Counted from the first letter of the stretch, positions 1-11,324 are shown. The stretch: DNA of 64,000 bases from Cephalopachus bancanus (GCA_027257055.1 JAPVLO010002647.1:1-64000), one strand, 5' to 3'. The notes: generated by a model from the sequence alone, not told the origin. Translations and numbers: made by a program.

Positions 1-1191
1 TTCAGAAAGGACTTAAAAGAAAACCTATGTGGACCCATGATTGGGTCTTGTCTTTAGGTTCCTCTGAGAGGGGGGAATGAGAGACCCAAGCAACCAAGAA
101 ATTTGAAAAAGCCATACTTGCTGTAAAAGTAGTGTTTAGTTCACTATATTTTATATATCCCTACCTCACTTCACTATATATTTTGTGTATTCCTACCTCA
201 TGTTCATTGTATTTTATGAATTCTTAGTACTTTAAATCCTAGCTCAGACCCCGTAGAATTAGGCACATGTTGGGTGCTGGGTAGTGACTGATTGTGTAGT
301 TATACAATGTCTTAAGTAGTGTTTGTATTTAGAACTCCTGGGTTAAGCACTGTTAGTCCCAATTGCCATGCTGACTTCTGCTTTTACAATGGGATATAAA
401 TGTTAAAGCGATAACCCCCTTTCAGACATTCCTTTGCTATTGCAGTAGACTCTGAGGTGCTAGCTGCTCTCTAAGTGGGCTCTATGTTGATTTAAGTCTC
501 TGGCTCCCATGCCAAAGTTAATTTACACGCTGTGGCTGCGTAAACCTGAGGGAATCAAAAGACTTTAGAAAAACTGCCTTGCTATAAGACGTTTGCGATA
601 TTTTATAAATTCCTAGAACTAGTACTATATGAATTTCTACCCCACATTCACTGTATGTGTTTGCAACATTCATATTTAAAACTTTGTTAAGTTTAGCTTT
701 TGTTGTCCCATAATGACCATGTTATGTTATGTAAATGTTAAGCAAACAAGCCCTCCTAAGCATTCCTCAGTTTGAATCAGCAGACTTGGTGGTGTTAGTA
801 ACCTCCTGCCTGCTTGCTCAAGTTAATTTATACGCAGTGACTGTATGAACCTAACTTATCTGACATTCCACTCTGCCTGTTAAGTGGGTTTCTGTCAATC
901 ATGGGCAGTCAGGTTAAAGCCCATGAAAGGCACCTACCAATACCAAGTGTTCCCATACCCAATAGGAGAAATTACCTAATCACGTAAAATCAAGTTTAAA
1001 GTTCTTTCCCCTCCCTCTGTAATTGTGCATAAAAACTGCTTGCCATACTAGATAGGGGCTCTCGTCCCTGAAGCTGCTGCTGACTTCATACATGAGCCCA
1101 GACTTGAGCCTGAATAAAGACCCTCGTATGTTTGCATTGGAGCTGGCTCTTTGTGGTTTCTCTCTCTCAGATTTGAATTCTGGGTTTAACA
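1..1191 (+). repeat. 3' end and LTR of an unidentified class I-like ERV (window starts inside it)
   Basis: A purine-rich run (AGAGGGGGGAA, about 67-77), like a polypurine tract, is followed at 78 by TGAGAGACC, a plausible LTR start. A TATA-like GCATAAAAAC lies near 1027 and a polyadenylation signal AATAAA at about 1112. A plausible LTR end (TTTAACA) is at 1191, though an end near 1269 (GGTGGGACA) cannot be excluded. The length of about 1.1 kb is large for a class I LTR and comes partly from an internal duplication: roughly 355-545 and 690-860 align with each other. Positions 1-77 would be the last internal ERV sequence. The family is not identified, and the 5' part of the element lies outside the window. 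Confidence 0.6.
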
Positions 1192-1483
1192 AGCAAATTC
1201 TGGGTTTTCAAGAAACATGACCAAGAGAGTGTGTAGTGTTCTGTGCCCTCGGACACTCCGGTGGGACAGATTTTGAATGATTGGAGCAAATTAAAATTAT
1301 GTGGTTTAATAATAATAAGTGCATTATTAAAAAAGTCAAATTTAAACTCACTACAAATTAGCAGATAATAAGACTTGGAAAAGAACAAAAATATCTGGCA
1401 ATTAAATTCACTTTGTAGACCTAAGGAAAAATAAAATGGTCAAAATTTCTGTATGTAGAGCCATTTAAAAAATTTATTCAGCA
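1192..1483. other. A+T-rich flank, no gene seen
   Basis: Intergenic sequence between the LTR and the first Alu. It may include the true end of the LTR near 1269. Nothing else is recognised. Confidence 0.5.
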
Positions 1484-1774
1484 GCCGGGCTCGGTGGCTC
1501 AGCCTGTAATCCCATGCCTTTGGGAGGCTGAGGTGAGTGGATTGCCTGAGCCCACGGGTTCGAGACCCGCCTGGGCAACTTGGCGAGACCTCATCTCTAC
1601 AATAAATAAAAAATGAGCTGAGCGGGTAGCGCACACCTGTAATTCTGGCTACTCGGAAGGCTTAGGCAGAAGGATCACTGGAGCACAGTGGGTCGAGGCT
1701 GTGGCGGCTGGGAGCGGCCACCGCACTCCAGTCTGGGTGACAGAGTGAAACTCCAACTCAAAAAAAAAAAAAAA
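1484..1774 (+). mobile_element. Alu (dimeric, lineage-typical)
   Basis: This near-consensus dimer shows the traits shared by the Alus here. The left arm has GGCTCAGCCTG, which is shortened relative to the usual GGCTCACGCCTG, and ATGCCTTTGGGAGG. The linker is CTACAATAAAT. The right arm ends GACTCCAACTC before an A14 tail at 1761-1774. An intact-looking B-box (GGGTTCGAGACC) lies at 1557-1568. Confidence 0.95.
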
Positions 1775-1989
1775 TTATTTTGCTACTTTGCAAATAAGAT
1801 TATATCCTACAGAATATTAAATGCCAAACTCCAGAGACTTAACTCAGGACTAGGAATACTACATTCCCAGTTATAAAAAGCCTCTGAAGTTCTTAGAAAC
1901 TGAAACATTAAGAAAAAAAAAAGGAGAACTCTAAAATGAGCACCAGACATAGGAAAGGTAAACAAATTGACAGTTGCTACTAAAGGCAA
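1775..1989. other. No gene recognised
   Basis: A+T-rich sequence between the Alu and the ERV scrap. No feature supported. Confidence 0.4.
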
Positions 1990-2440
1990 AAGCTCCAGCC
2001 ACCCAAAAGAGGCCTGACAAGGATAAACCTGCTGAAGGGGATGGTATCAGCTGCTATGAATGGGTCAATCTGGGCACCTAAAGCACAATTGTTCTTAATG
2101 GCCTAAGCCCCCAGGACCTTGTCCAATATCTGGACTAAAAAGCCCCTCCTAAAGGGGGGGCGGAAACATCTAACTTGATTATGGTAGCTGTTGACTGAAG
2201 AGAGAGGGGCATAGCCCAGCGCAGCACTCTGTATGCCATCCACCCAGAGAATCCTTGGGTCTATATGAATGTGACTGGGGTCCAAATTAATTTATTAATT
2301 AATACTGAGGCTAAGTTTTTAGCCCTTGTGCTCATACTGAACTTCCTCCTAAAACCTGCTCTGCAGTGAAATTAAAGGTGTTTCAAAAACTAAATGTTTC
2401 ACCTAACAGTTGCTAAAAGGTAAATTCAAATTATAACTGT
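1990..2440 (+). pseudogene. Decayed class I ERV gag/protease fragment
   Basis: Around 2050-2090 the plus strand shows the spaced Cys, Gly-His and Cys residues of a retroviral nucleocapsid CCHC zinc knuckle, with the second Cys displaced by a frameshift near 2061. It is followed by Pro- and Cys-rich codons. At about 2275-2330 a stretch reads LLINTEAKFLAL, which has the position and shape of a retroviral protease active site with Asp replaced by Asn and Gly by Glu. No LTR borders the piece. Its relation to the LTR at 78-1191 is unknown: gag lying downstream of a 3' LTR argues for a separate element. The call rests on motif spacing only. Confidence 0.4.
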
Positions 2441-2843
2441 AAAAGGTTATCTATAAATAAATAAAAAGGAAAGAAAAAGGCAAAGGAAAAGGTTGTTGGT
2501 ATACAAATAAGGTTTTAGTAAGAAAACAAAAAAGGAATAAAAAAAATTTTATCTAAGAGGAAATCTTATATGGTACATTTCTGTCCTATAATGAAGTAAA
2601 CAGTTATGAGAATTTTTTTAAGAAGGGGGTAGAGAACAAAAATAAAATGGTATAAACACGTCAAAAATGGTATAAGGAAAGTTTATGAAAAATATACATA
2701 CAAAAGAAATTCTATAAACAATCTAGTCATAGTAACGTCTTTCTGGATGCAAGTCTCCAAACATTTTTGAATTTCTCTTCAAATTTTATATAAAATTTAC
2801 TTAAATGCCTAGTTCAAATTGTAGTCTAAAACAATCTGTCAGG
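2441..2843. other. A-rich intergenic sequence
   Basis: Purine-rich, low-complexity DNA up to the provirus. The 10 bases before the LTR (ATCTGTCAGG) are its 5' flank. No gene seen. Confidence 0.5.
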
Positions 2844-3395
2844 TGAAAGAGGTGATGAATTGTATGGAACATGTGTGAAGCTTTATATATTAAGTGTGAT
2901 GAATTATGTGAAATGTAATGAAACTATAACCTCATATATTAAGTATACTGAAGCTGTGTGCTGTGACCTCTCCCCTAAAACTTAGTGATTCTTGGAAACC
3001 CTGGAAAGAATGCCCAACTTGGAAACCCCAAGTGGCTATGTTAGATAAGTTAACCAGCTTTTTCTGCTTCTGTAACCCCCTCTGGCAGTGTGTGAGTGTT
3101 GTGCAATAAGCCCCTTTCAAATTCTGGCAGGCTTTTCTCTGTTTTAATTGTGGCGGGCAAGCCACTCTTCTGGTGGGCTTTGTGTTGTTTGAATTTGAAT
3201 TATAACGGCTTTGTGGATTAGGTGGGCTTTTGCATATTTAAGAAAGGCCTCAGCCAGAGTATGGGGTCCTCACCTAGAGACTCGTGAGTCTGGTGGGTGG
3301 CCCTGGCCAGTCGAACCTGGCTAATAAGTTAATAAACCTCTCTCTTGGTAAATTGTGTGTCGGCTCCATGAATCAAACGCTCTGACCCCACATCA
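2844..3395 (+). repeat. 5' LTR of gammaretrovirus-like provirus
   Basis: Runs from TGAAAGAGGTG to CCCCACATCA and aligns throughout with the 3' LTR at 10770-11318. It contains a TATA-like GCATATTTAAG near 3231 and a polyadenylation signal AATAAA at 3331. The two LTRs differ by scattered substitutions and small indels, so the insertion is old. Confidence 0.93.
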
Positions 3396-3397
3396 TT

Positions 3398-3415
3398 TGG
3401 TGCATGGGCCAGGAA
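3398..3415 (+). promoter_or_regulatory. Primer-binding site, tRNA-Gly type
   Basis: TGGTGCATGGGCCAGGAA begins two bases after the LTR. It differs at two positions from the complement of the 3' end of a vertebrate tRNA-Gly(GCC). Gly priming is known for some mouse VL30 elements and is not the usual Pro or Gln priming of gammaretroviruses. Confidence 0.75.
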
Positions 3416-3610
3416 ACGAGTGTTTGACATGGTCCTTTATGCCAACTGGCCTTGTGAGCCTGCTAGCCTGTAGACTCGTGACGTTCATTAGCACTGGAGC
3501 AGCTGGCTGTCAGACGGGCCTGGAATGGACTCACAGGCAGCCTACTACCAGGCGGGCTCAGTGTTCGCCATCCCTGGCAGACTCACAACACCTCTGGTGT
3601 CCTCAGAGAG

Positions 3611-3616
3611 GTAAGC
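3611..3616 (+). promoter_or_regulatory. Likely major splice donor of the provirus leader
   Basis: GTAAGC follows CAGAGAG in the untranslated leader, about 200 bases after the primer site, where the donor for spliced env RNA would be expected. No splicing evidence. Confidence 0.45.
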
Positions 3617-3831
3617 CAGGTTCCTGTTTTGTAAAGTGCGCACATCTGTTTGGATTTCCAGGAAAGCTGGATGCAGCATTACTTCCTGAGTCCAGGGTCC
3701 TGGTGAGACGTCACCAGGGTCCCCTGTTTTGGGTCTGCCCTCAGGCAATCAGGTTGGTCCTTGTCTTTGGCTCATTGTGCTTTGTGTTCGTAACTGTTGT
3801 GTCTTCTATTGCTCTTATTGTTGTTGATGTC

Positions 3832-5313
3832 ATGGGGCAGTCAGACTCTCAGCCAAACACTCCCCCAGAACTGGTCTTGCATCATTTTAAAGATTTCCAA
3901 AGTGCTGCTTAGCAAACAGGAGACCAGGTATTTAGGGATAAGCTAACTACTCTCTGTTCTTCTGAATGGCCAAATCTTGCAAACAGTAATTGGCCATCAG
4001 AAGGAACTTTTAACCTTTCAGTAATAGAGAGAGTTCAACAGGTCATCTACCAGCACCACCCGGACCAGATTCCATACATCACTGCTTGGTACTACCTCGT
4101 CCTACGGCAGCCGTCGTGGATGAAGAAGGCTGAATCTAACCCTCTTCATGTTTTAGCCTTACAGGAAACTACTAAAGCTAAGCCTCCAGTCCTCCCGCCT
4201 CCGCCGGACGATGACGAGATTCCACCACCATATCCTGTGGCAGGACAGGGACAGGGAGGACGAGAAATCTTTAGTCCAGCACATACTAGGAGTGGTTCCT
4301 TCTACCAGCCCCTCTACCCCACTCTCCCTCTGCCTCCTGTGGAAGACCCAACAACCTCCCACCAGTCAACAAGTCCTGACTCAACCTCCGGGACCTCAGG
4401 GGAAACCCCGGTCATCCTCCCTCTGTGGCAAACGACAGGGGTGAATGTTGAGGGGATGGGAACCCAGCCTTTCATCGTCTATGCCCCTTTTTCTACCAGC
4501 AATTTATACAGTTGGAGGCAGCACAATCCGCCGTTCACTGAAAGACCTCAAAGCCTCATTTCTCTCTTAGAAACTATTTTCTATATGCACCAGCCTACAT
4601 GGGATGACTGCCAGCAGCTTCTCCAGGTCCTCTTCACCACGGAAGAGAGGGAGCAAATTCGGCAGGAGGCAAGAAAGCTAATCCTGGGATCTGACAGCCG
4701 GCCAGCTGAGCATGCACGTCTGGAGTGTATCTTCCCCCCTAAGAGGCTGGACTGGGACCCCAACACTGATCATGGTAGGGAGTGTCTCGCCACCTACTGC
4801 CAGACTCTAATGGGGGGTTTCCAGGCTGCTGCAAGGTACCCTACAAATCTGTCTAAGGTAAGCGAGATTACTCAGGGACCACAGGAATCTCCCACTGCTT
4901 TTCTGGAGCGCCTCATGGAGTCTTATTGGACCTATACTCTGATAGACCCAGAAGGAAATAGTTTGATAGAATTAACCGAGGTAGCCCAAAAGGTTTATAA
5001 TAGCAGAGATTCCTCTGAGGATAGACAGACAAAGAAACTAGCTAAAGTAATGGTTGCAGCTTTGGAAGGGACTCGGCTGAAACAGTGGACAGGGGAACAC
5101 AGAGGAAAGGGTACAGGAAGAAAAATCCCCTTAGACAAGGACCAGTGCACCTTTAGTAAAAAAAACAAAAGGGGGGACATTGGAAAAAGGACTGCCCAGA
5201 CAGGCCAAGAAAATGTTCCCCTACCTTGGAGCTACAGCAACCAACTCCAGTGCTCCGGTTACGATCAGACTGACGGGGCCGGGGCCTGGAGCCTGGGGCC
5301 AAACTTATGGTAG
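3832..5313 (+). pseudogene. gag: gag (gammaretrovirus-like), inactivated
   Basis: The frame opens with ATG-Gly-Gln, a myristoylation-type matrix start, at 3832. It stays open to 5313 except for one amber codon at 3910-3912. After the matrix region come a proline-rich stretch with a PPPY late-domain motif (about 4228-4239) and a capsid region (about 4410-5060) that includes HQPTWDDCQQLL, typical of gammaretroviral capsid. The nucleocapsid is ruined: in the single CCHC knuckle near 5140-5200 the second Cys is read as Ser, and an A/G-run frameshift throws the rest into another frame. The open frame also extends upstream of the ATG to 3355 with a hydrophobic stretch just before MGQ (see findings). 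Confidence 0.88.
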
Positions 5314-5710
5314 GGGGTAACCCTGTCCACTTCTTGGTGGACATGGGGGCAGAGCATTCAGTTCTTAAAAAATACAATGGTCCTCTCCAGAATAAGTATA
5401 CTCTGGTACAGGGGGTAACTGGAACTAAACTATACCCCTGGACCACTGAAAGAACTGTAAATCTAGAAAAGGAGAGGTAACTCACTCTTTCCTGGTAATA
5501 CCTGACTGCCCATACCCGCTCCTGGGCCGAGACCTTCTGCATAAACTTAAAGCAAATGTAGGTTTTCAGGAAACTATAGCGACAGTGGATTTAAAAGAAC
5601 CAACCGAGATCCTCATAACAGTGCCTCTCCGAGACAAGTATCTGTTGGCAGAAGGTAAGCCACCTCTGTCACCTAAGCCAGACTCAGAGCTCCTAACCCA
5701 GCTATGATGT
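5307..5710 (+). pseudogene. pro: pro: retroviral aspartic protease, inactivated
   Basis: In a frame different from the end of gag, the sequence encodes FLVDMGAEHSVL at about 5331-5366. This is the protease active-site loop with the usual Asp-Thr-Gly changed to Asp-Met-Gly (Asp codon 5340-5342). A TAA at 5478-5480 ends that frame; the neighbouring frame then carries a conserved-looking LLGRDLL near 5518-5540. In many gammaretroviruses gag and pro share one frame through an amber codon; here the frames are offset by decay. Confidence 0.75.
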
Positions 5711-8700
5711 GAGCTCCCCGGTGTCTGGGCTGAAACTAACCCACCAGGGCTGGCAAATCACCACCCCCCAGTGGTGGTGCAACTAAAAAGTCAGGCAAGA
5801 CCCATCTGGTTTCATCAGTACTCTATATCTCAAGAAGCACACAAAGGCATAGCTAGGCATATCTGCCACCTCTGGGAGGCCGGTATTCTGGTGCCCTGTC
5901 AATCACCTTGGAACACGCCATTGCTCCCAATAAGAAAGGCTGGTACAGGGGACTATCGTGCAGTGCAGGACCTCCGGGAAGTTAACAAGCGAGTGGGGGA
6001 CATCCACCCAACAGTCCCAAATCTGTACACTTTCTTAGTAGAGCTTCCTTCTGAGCGACAGGTCTACACTGTTTTAGATCTCCAAGATGCCTTTTTCAGC
6101 ATCCTGTTGGCCAAATAGAGCCAACTCCTGTTTGTCTTTGAATGGACAGACCCAGAGACAGGACAACATGGCCAGTTCACATGAACGCAGCTCCTGCAAG
6201 GATTTAAGAACTCTCCCATGCTGTTCAATGAAGCCCTCCAAGAAGACCTGCTGTTCTTCCGGAGGAGCAACACTCAGGTAACCATGTGGCAGTATGCAGA
6301 TGACCTGCTCATTGCTGCCGAGACAAATGAAGACAGTTTATGGGCCACCAGAGACCTCCTGAGAGAATTGGAAATGCTGGGGTACCGAGTGTCGGCAAAG
6401 AAAGCCAACTCTGCACTACTGCAGCTACCTACCTTGGGTTTGTCCTTCAGAGAGATAAGAGGGCTCTATCGAGTCAGCGTGTCTGGGCTGTGGTCAACAT
6501 TCCGGTCCCAGGGACAAAAAAACTGGTCAGGGAGTTCCTGGGAGCAGCAGGATACTGCAGGCTCTGGATTCCGCGATTTGCTGAAATCGCTAAGCCCTTA
6601 TATGAGCTCACTAAGGGCCCAGAAAAAGAATTCCAATGGACCCCAGAGGGGGAGAAAGCATTCCAAACCTTAAAAAAGGCCTTAACTTCGTCTCCAGCAT
6701 TGGCCCTACTAGATCTTGAAAAGCCATTCCACCTCTTTGTAGATGAAAACCAGAGAGTCGCATGGGGGATCCTATCCCAAAAACTTGGGCCTTGGAATAG
6801 GCCAGTGGCATACTTATCAAAGAAACTAGACCCAGTGGCGGCAGGATGGCCAGCCTGCCTACGAAGCATTGCAGCTGTAGCTATGCTGATAAAAGACTCA
6901 GGCAAGTTAACACTAGGACAGGACCTAACTGTCACAGCCACACATGCAATAGAAGCCCTTCTCCGAGGGACCCCAGCTAATTGGATTTCCAATGCCCGAC
7001 TCACCCATTATCAAGCTTTACTTCTCAACCAGCCACACATTAGGTTCCAGCATACTGCCAGCCTAAACCCTGCCACTTTACTGCTGGCGGGGACATGCGG
7101 CACTCATGACTGCATCGAGCTCACTGAGTTCCTCCAGAAGTTGCGCCCAGACCTAACAGATGTTCCCTGGCCAGAACCGGATTTAACCCTCTACACGGAC
7201 GGTAGTAGCTTTATGGAGAATGGAACCAGGTACGCAGAGGCAGTGGTGGTAATGCTACAGGACACAATATGGGCCAAACCCCTTCTCCAAGGGACCTCAG
7301 CCCAAAAGGCAGAATTAATCGTCTTAACTGAAGCCTTAAAAGCAGGCGCAGGAAAGACTGTTAACATTTATACTGAGAGCAGGTATGCCTTTGCAACTGT
7401 GCATGTACATGGTACAATCTACAAGGAAAGGGGATTGCTTACCGCTGAAGGAAAAACTATAAAAAACAGAGGAAATTCTAAACATCTTGGTGGCAGTTTG
7501 GGCCCCCAAAAAGGTGGCTGTTATACACTGCCCAGGCCACCAGCAGGGTGACTCAAATGAGGCGGTTGGCAACAGGAAAGCGGATCAAATGGCGAGAGAA
7601 GTGGCCCGCCACCATGCTATCTGCTTGCTAACGCTTCCTTCCCCGGTAGTATATGAGCCGCCGGTTTACACAGAGGAAGACTTCTGTGCAGCACAAAAAC
7701 TGAATGACCACGAAGCCAAATGGATGGATACAGCTCCAAGACGGAAGGACCTTTCTTCCCCAAGCCCTGGGATGCAAGCTCTTACAATAACTTCACAGAG
7801 GCACACATCTGGGAAAAAACTAAACTAACTGAACTTATAAGAAAAGAGTTCTACTTGCCCCAATTGGACCGGCTGGCCCAGGAACTCATCCAAAGCTGCA
7901 TGCCCTGCCAGCAGACTAACACCACTAAGGTCAGTGTATCCACCCAAGGGGCCCGACACCGGGGATTAACCCCTGGGAGACATTGGGAAATAGATTTTAC
8001 AGAGGTAAGGCCAGGGCAATATGGATATAAATACTTGTTAGTCTTGGTAGACACTTTCTTGGGATGGGTTGAAGCATTTCCTACAAAAGCGAAAACTGCA
8101 TCTGTAATAGTTAAAAAGCTTTTGAACGACATCATCCCGAGATATGGTCTCTGTATCTCAGTAGGATCAGATAATGGTCCGGCCTTTGTCTCCAAATTTA
8201 CAGAAGGTATAGCAAAGGCTCTGGGGATAAATTGGAAATTACACTGTGCTTATCATCCTCAAAGTTCAGGACAGGTAGAAAGAATGAATCGAACGCATAA
8301 GGAGACCTTAACCAAATTAACCCTAGAGACCAACAAAGAATGGGTGACGCTCCTTCCCTATGCCCTCCTAAGGGCAAGATGTACCCCCTACATCAAGGGC
8401 CTAACCCCCTTTGAAATCCTTTTCGGGTGGCTCCCGCTGCTTCTTCCAACAGTAGGCTTAGAAAAAGTGCTAGAACTGTCTAACCATAAATTACTTCAGT
8501 CACTACAGGCACTTCAAAAAGTACAAAACTCAGTGACTGAGACCATGTGAGCTGCCTGGAAGGAACTGGGTCCGGTAAATCCTCACCCATACCAACCCGG
8601 AGACCACGTATGGGCCAAATGGCACAAAACCGAGGCTCTAACCCCAAGATGGAAAGGCCCACACGTGGTAATCTTAACTACCCCAATGGCGGTGAAGGTC

Positions 8701-8780
8701 AGCGGTGTCCGACCCTGGATCCATTATTCCCGACTAAAGAAGGCAGAACGCCCTGCCGGAACCAGAGGAACTGCTGATGA
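5711..8780 (+). pseudogene. pol: pol: reverse transcriptase, RNase H and integrase, inactivated
   Basis: RT starts near 5770. DLQDAFF is at about 6079 and the polymerase motif YADD near 6294-6305, where gammaretroviruses usually have YVDD. Stops interrupt RT at 6116-6118 and 6182-6184, and a frameshift follows near 6400. The thumb/connection and RNase H run from about 6430 to 7551. RNase H keeps TDGSS and the Glu of QKAELI, but its next acidic residue is Glu instead of Asp (codon 7375-7377, TESRYA). After a frameshift near 7480 the RNase H end (HCPGHQ, GNRKADQ) reads on to about 7610. Integrase occupies about 7720-8550 with a CxxC pair, DFTE, SDNGP and the Glu of GQVERMN all present, then a TGA. 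Its C-terminal SH3-like part continues to about 8780. Confidence 0.9.
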
Positions 8781-8781
8781 G

Positions 8782-10709
8782 ATGGAAGGTCATCGAGCCG
8801 GCCGCCGGAGAAGACCCACTACAGATAAGACTTTTGCGGGCCCCAATTCCCTAGATCCATCGTGTAACTGGAGGCAACTGTGTCCCACCCTCTCAGGGGG
8901 GCCCACAGCCCTCCTTATTCTTTTAAGCCTTTCCCATTATGAAGCTCACTTCTATGCCCCAGGAAAATATTCCTGGGACTTAACAAATGCTGAAACTAGA
9001 ACTGTAATCTCTTCTTATTATGGAAATGGGCAACTAGTCTTTAACTTTGACCTTTGTGAATTGTAGCCTAGTTTAACACGGGGATTCAGATTAGATGCCT
9101 CAGCAGCAGATCCCGGAATGAGATTCACTCTACAGAAAAAGGTTATACCCCATGTCAATACCCCCATGGGTCCTAACCATAATTTTTTTCTGCCAATGCC
9201 ACGGGTTCCTGAACGCACTCAGAAAAAATCCAAGTCAGCCAATTGTATTCAGGTGGCTATAATTACTCCAAAACCTAGAAAGCCAAATGTTGCTCTCCCC
9301 ATTGTGCTACCCAGAAGTGTAAGTCACCTCCTTCCCAAGTTATCAGCAGTTCACCAGCTTGCCAAGGCTACACGCCCTAACTTGGCGAGGGACTGTTGGT
9401 ATTGCCTAGAACGCCGTCCCCCGTATTGTGTAGGATTAGCTGTCAATTCCTCAATAGGTAATACTGAGAAGCATATATGCATTCTCAATTATACTACTGC
9501 CCAGTTTTGGGGGTTATGTCCTTGGGGCGAAGATCCGGCTCTACCTTAGGAGATCAGGGCCAAGGAACTTGCCTCCATACTTCATTCTATAATATAGAAA
9601 TCTTCCCATACCGAGAAGCCTGCACGGCCTCTACTAGAATAAGTGTCTCCCAGTTTAACATTCCTGGGATCCTCTATATGGCCATTGCACCACCCACTAT
9701 CTGGTTTGCCTGTACAGGAGGCATAACTCCGTGTTTTACCATAGAGCTCCTCCAAGACAGTTTAGAACTTTGCATTCTGGTACACATATTACCCCAGGTA
9801 TATATTGTTGAAGGGCCTGCGGGGTGGGAGCAACTTGAACTTCTAAACCCTACCCGAGCTAAACAAGCCCCCGTCTTGGTGCCCCTCCTTATAGGGTTAG
9901 GAATTGCAGGATCAACGGCTTTAGGTGCAGCAGCCTTAACTGTAGGAAGCCAAAATCTTTTTTGGGGGGGTGGGTTGGAGTCTCACTCTGTCACCCAGAC
10001 TGGAGTGCAGTGGCTGCTCCCGGCCACCACAGCCTCAACCTGCTGGGCTCCGGTGATCCTTCCTCCTCAGCCTTCCAAGTAGCCAGAATTACAGGCGTGC
10101 ACTACTACGCCTGGCTAATTTTTAAATTTTATTTTAGAGATGAGGTCTTGCCTGCCCAGGCAGGTCTGAAACCCGCAGGCTTGGGCAATCCACTCATCTC
10201 AGCTTCCCAAAGGCATGGGATTACAGGCTGAGCCACCGAGCCTGGCAGGAAGCCAAAATCTTAAAGAACTAAGCATACATGTTAACATGGATCTCCAAAA
10301 TCTTGAAACTAGCATATCCCAGCTAGAACAACAGGTAGACTCACTGGCTGAAGTAGTGCTCCAAAATAGAAGGGGGCTGGACCTCCTCTTCATGAAAGAA
10401 GGAGGACTATGCGTGGCACTAGGGGAGAACTGTGGCTTTTATGCCAATAAATCAGGAATAATCCGATAAACTCTTGCCCTAGTCAGAGAAAATATTAAAC
10501 ATAGAATGTTAAAAATAAAGGCCTCAGAAAACTGGTATCAATCCTTATTTTCCTGGTCTCCCTGGCCCACAACCTTGGTCTCAGGCATTGCAGGACCTCT
10601 GCTCTTAGTTCTAATATGTGTGACCGTAGGGCCATGCATAATTAAAAGCCTTCTAAATTACATAAAGTACAGGTTAACTCCCACAAACTTAATGATACTA
10701 AGAACCTAA
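8782..10709 (+). pseudogene. env: env (gammaretrovirus-like), inactivated and split by an Alu
   Basis: A reading frame with ATG at 8782 and a hydrophobic leader (about 8905-8940) gives the start of SU and stops at 9064-9066. The next pieces, in shifted frames, include a CWYC motif near 9399-9410, the CxxC site of gammaretroviral SU. A hydrophobic fusion-peptide-like stretch follows the SU/TM boundary at about 9880-9940. The Alu at 9960-10246, with a 16-bp target duplication, cuts TM just after it. Past the Alu come a heptad-like region, then C-x6-C near 10408-10431 where the following residue is Gly rather than the second Cys of the usual CC, and a stop at 10467-10469. A membrane span (about 10575-10640) and short tail end at 10709. 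Confidence 0.85.
9960..10246 (-). mobile_element. Alu inserted in env
   Basis: Full-length minus-strand Alu. It is bounded by perfect 16-bp target duplications AGGAAGCCAAAATCTT at 9944-9959 and 10247-10262. Confidence 0.96.
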
Positions 10710-10757
10710 GCCAGGTCCCTATATGAAGAGTCAATGATTTAACTCTAGAAACAACTC

Positions 10758-10769
10758 AAAGGGGGGAAA
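10758..10769 (+). promoter_or_regulatory. Polypurine tract of gammaretrovirus-like provirus
   Basis: AAAGGGGGGAAA lies immediately before the 3' LTR. This is the plus-strand primer site of reverse transcription. Confidence 0.85.
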
Positions 10770-11318
10770 TGTAAGAGGTGATGAATTGCATGGAACCTGT
10801 GTGAAGCCTTAGATATTGTGTGATGAATTATGTGAAATGTACTGAAACTACAACCTCATATATTAAGTATGCTGAAACTGTGTGCTGTGACCTCTCTACT
10901 AAAACGTAGTGATTCTTGGAAACCCTGGAAAGAATGCCCAACTTGGAAGCCCCAAGTGGCTGTGTTAGATAAGCTAACCAGCTTTTTTCTTGCTTCTGTA
11001 ACCCCGCTGGCAGTGTGTGAGTGTTGTGCGATAAGCCCCTTTCAAATTCTGGCAGGCTTTAATCTGTTTTAATTGTGGTGGCAGGCCCCTCTTATGGCGG
11101 GCTTGTGTTGTTTGAATTTGAATTATAACGGCCTTGTGGATTAGGCGGGCTTTTGCATTTTTAAGAAAGGCCCCAGCTACAGTATGGGGCCCTCACCTAG
11201 AGACTCGTGAGTCTGGTGGGTGGCCCTGGCCAGTCGAACCTGGCGAATAAGTTAATAAATCTCTCTCTTGGTAAATTGTGTGTCGGCTCCGTGAATCAAA
11301 TGCTCTGACCCCACATCA
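10770..11318 (+). repeat. 3' LTR of gammaretrovirus-like provirus
   Basis: Runs from TGTAAGAGGTG to CCCCACATCA and pairs with 2844-3395. AATAAA lies near 11254. The following bases (GAGACAAGTGG) begin an old Alu remnant. Confidence 0.93.
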
Positions 11319-11324
11319 GAGACA

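Larger units (their letters stand above)
2844..11318 (+). mobile_element. Gammaretrovirus-like endogenous provirus, near full length
   Basis: Two paired LTRs (about 550 bp each) enclose, in order, a primer-binding site, gag, pro, pol and env, then a polypurine tract. Gag has an MGQ start and a PPPY late motif, the capsid is of gammaretroviral type, env carries a CWxC motif in SU, and the TM subunit has C-x6-C; all of these point to class I/gammaretrovirus. Every gene carries stops or frameshifts, so this is a fossil. An Alu (9960-10246) interrupts env. No matching target-site duplication is visible: the flanks read TCAGG on the left and GAGAC on the right. That could mean flank decay or a recombined element. 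The closest named ERV family was not determined. Confidence 0.95.
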
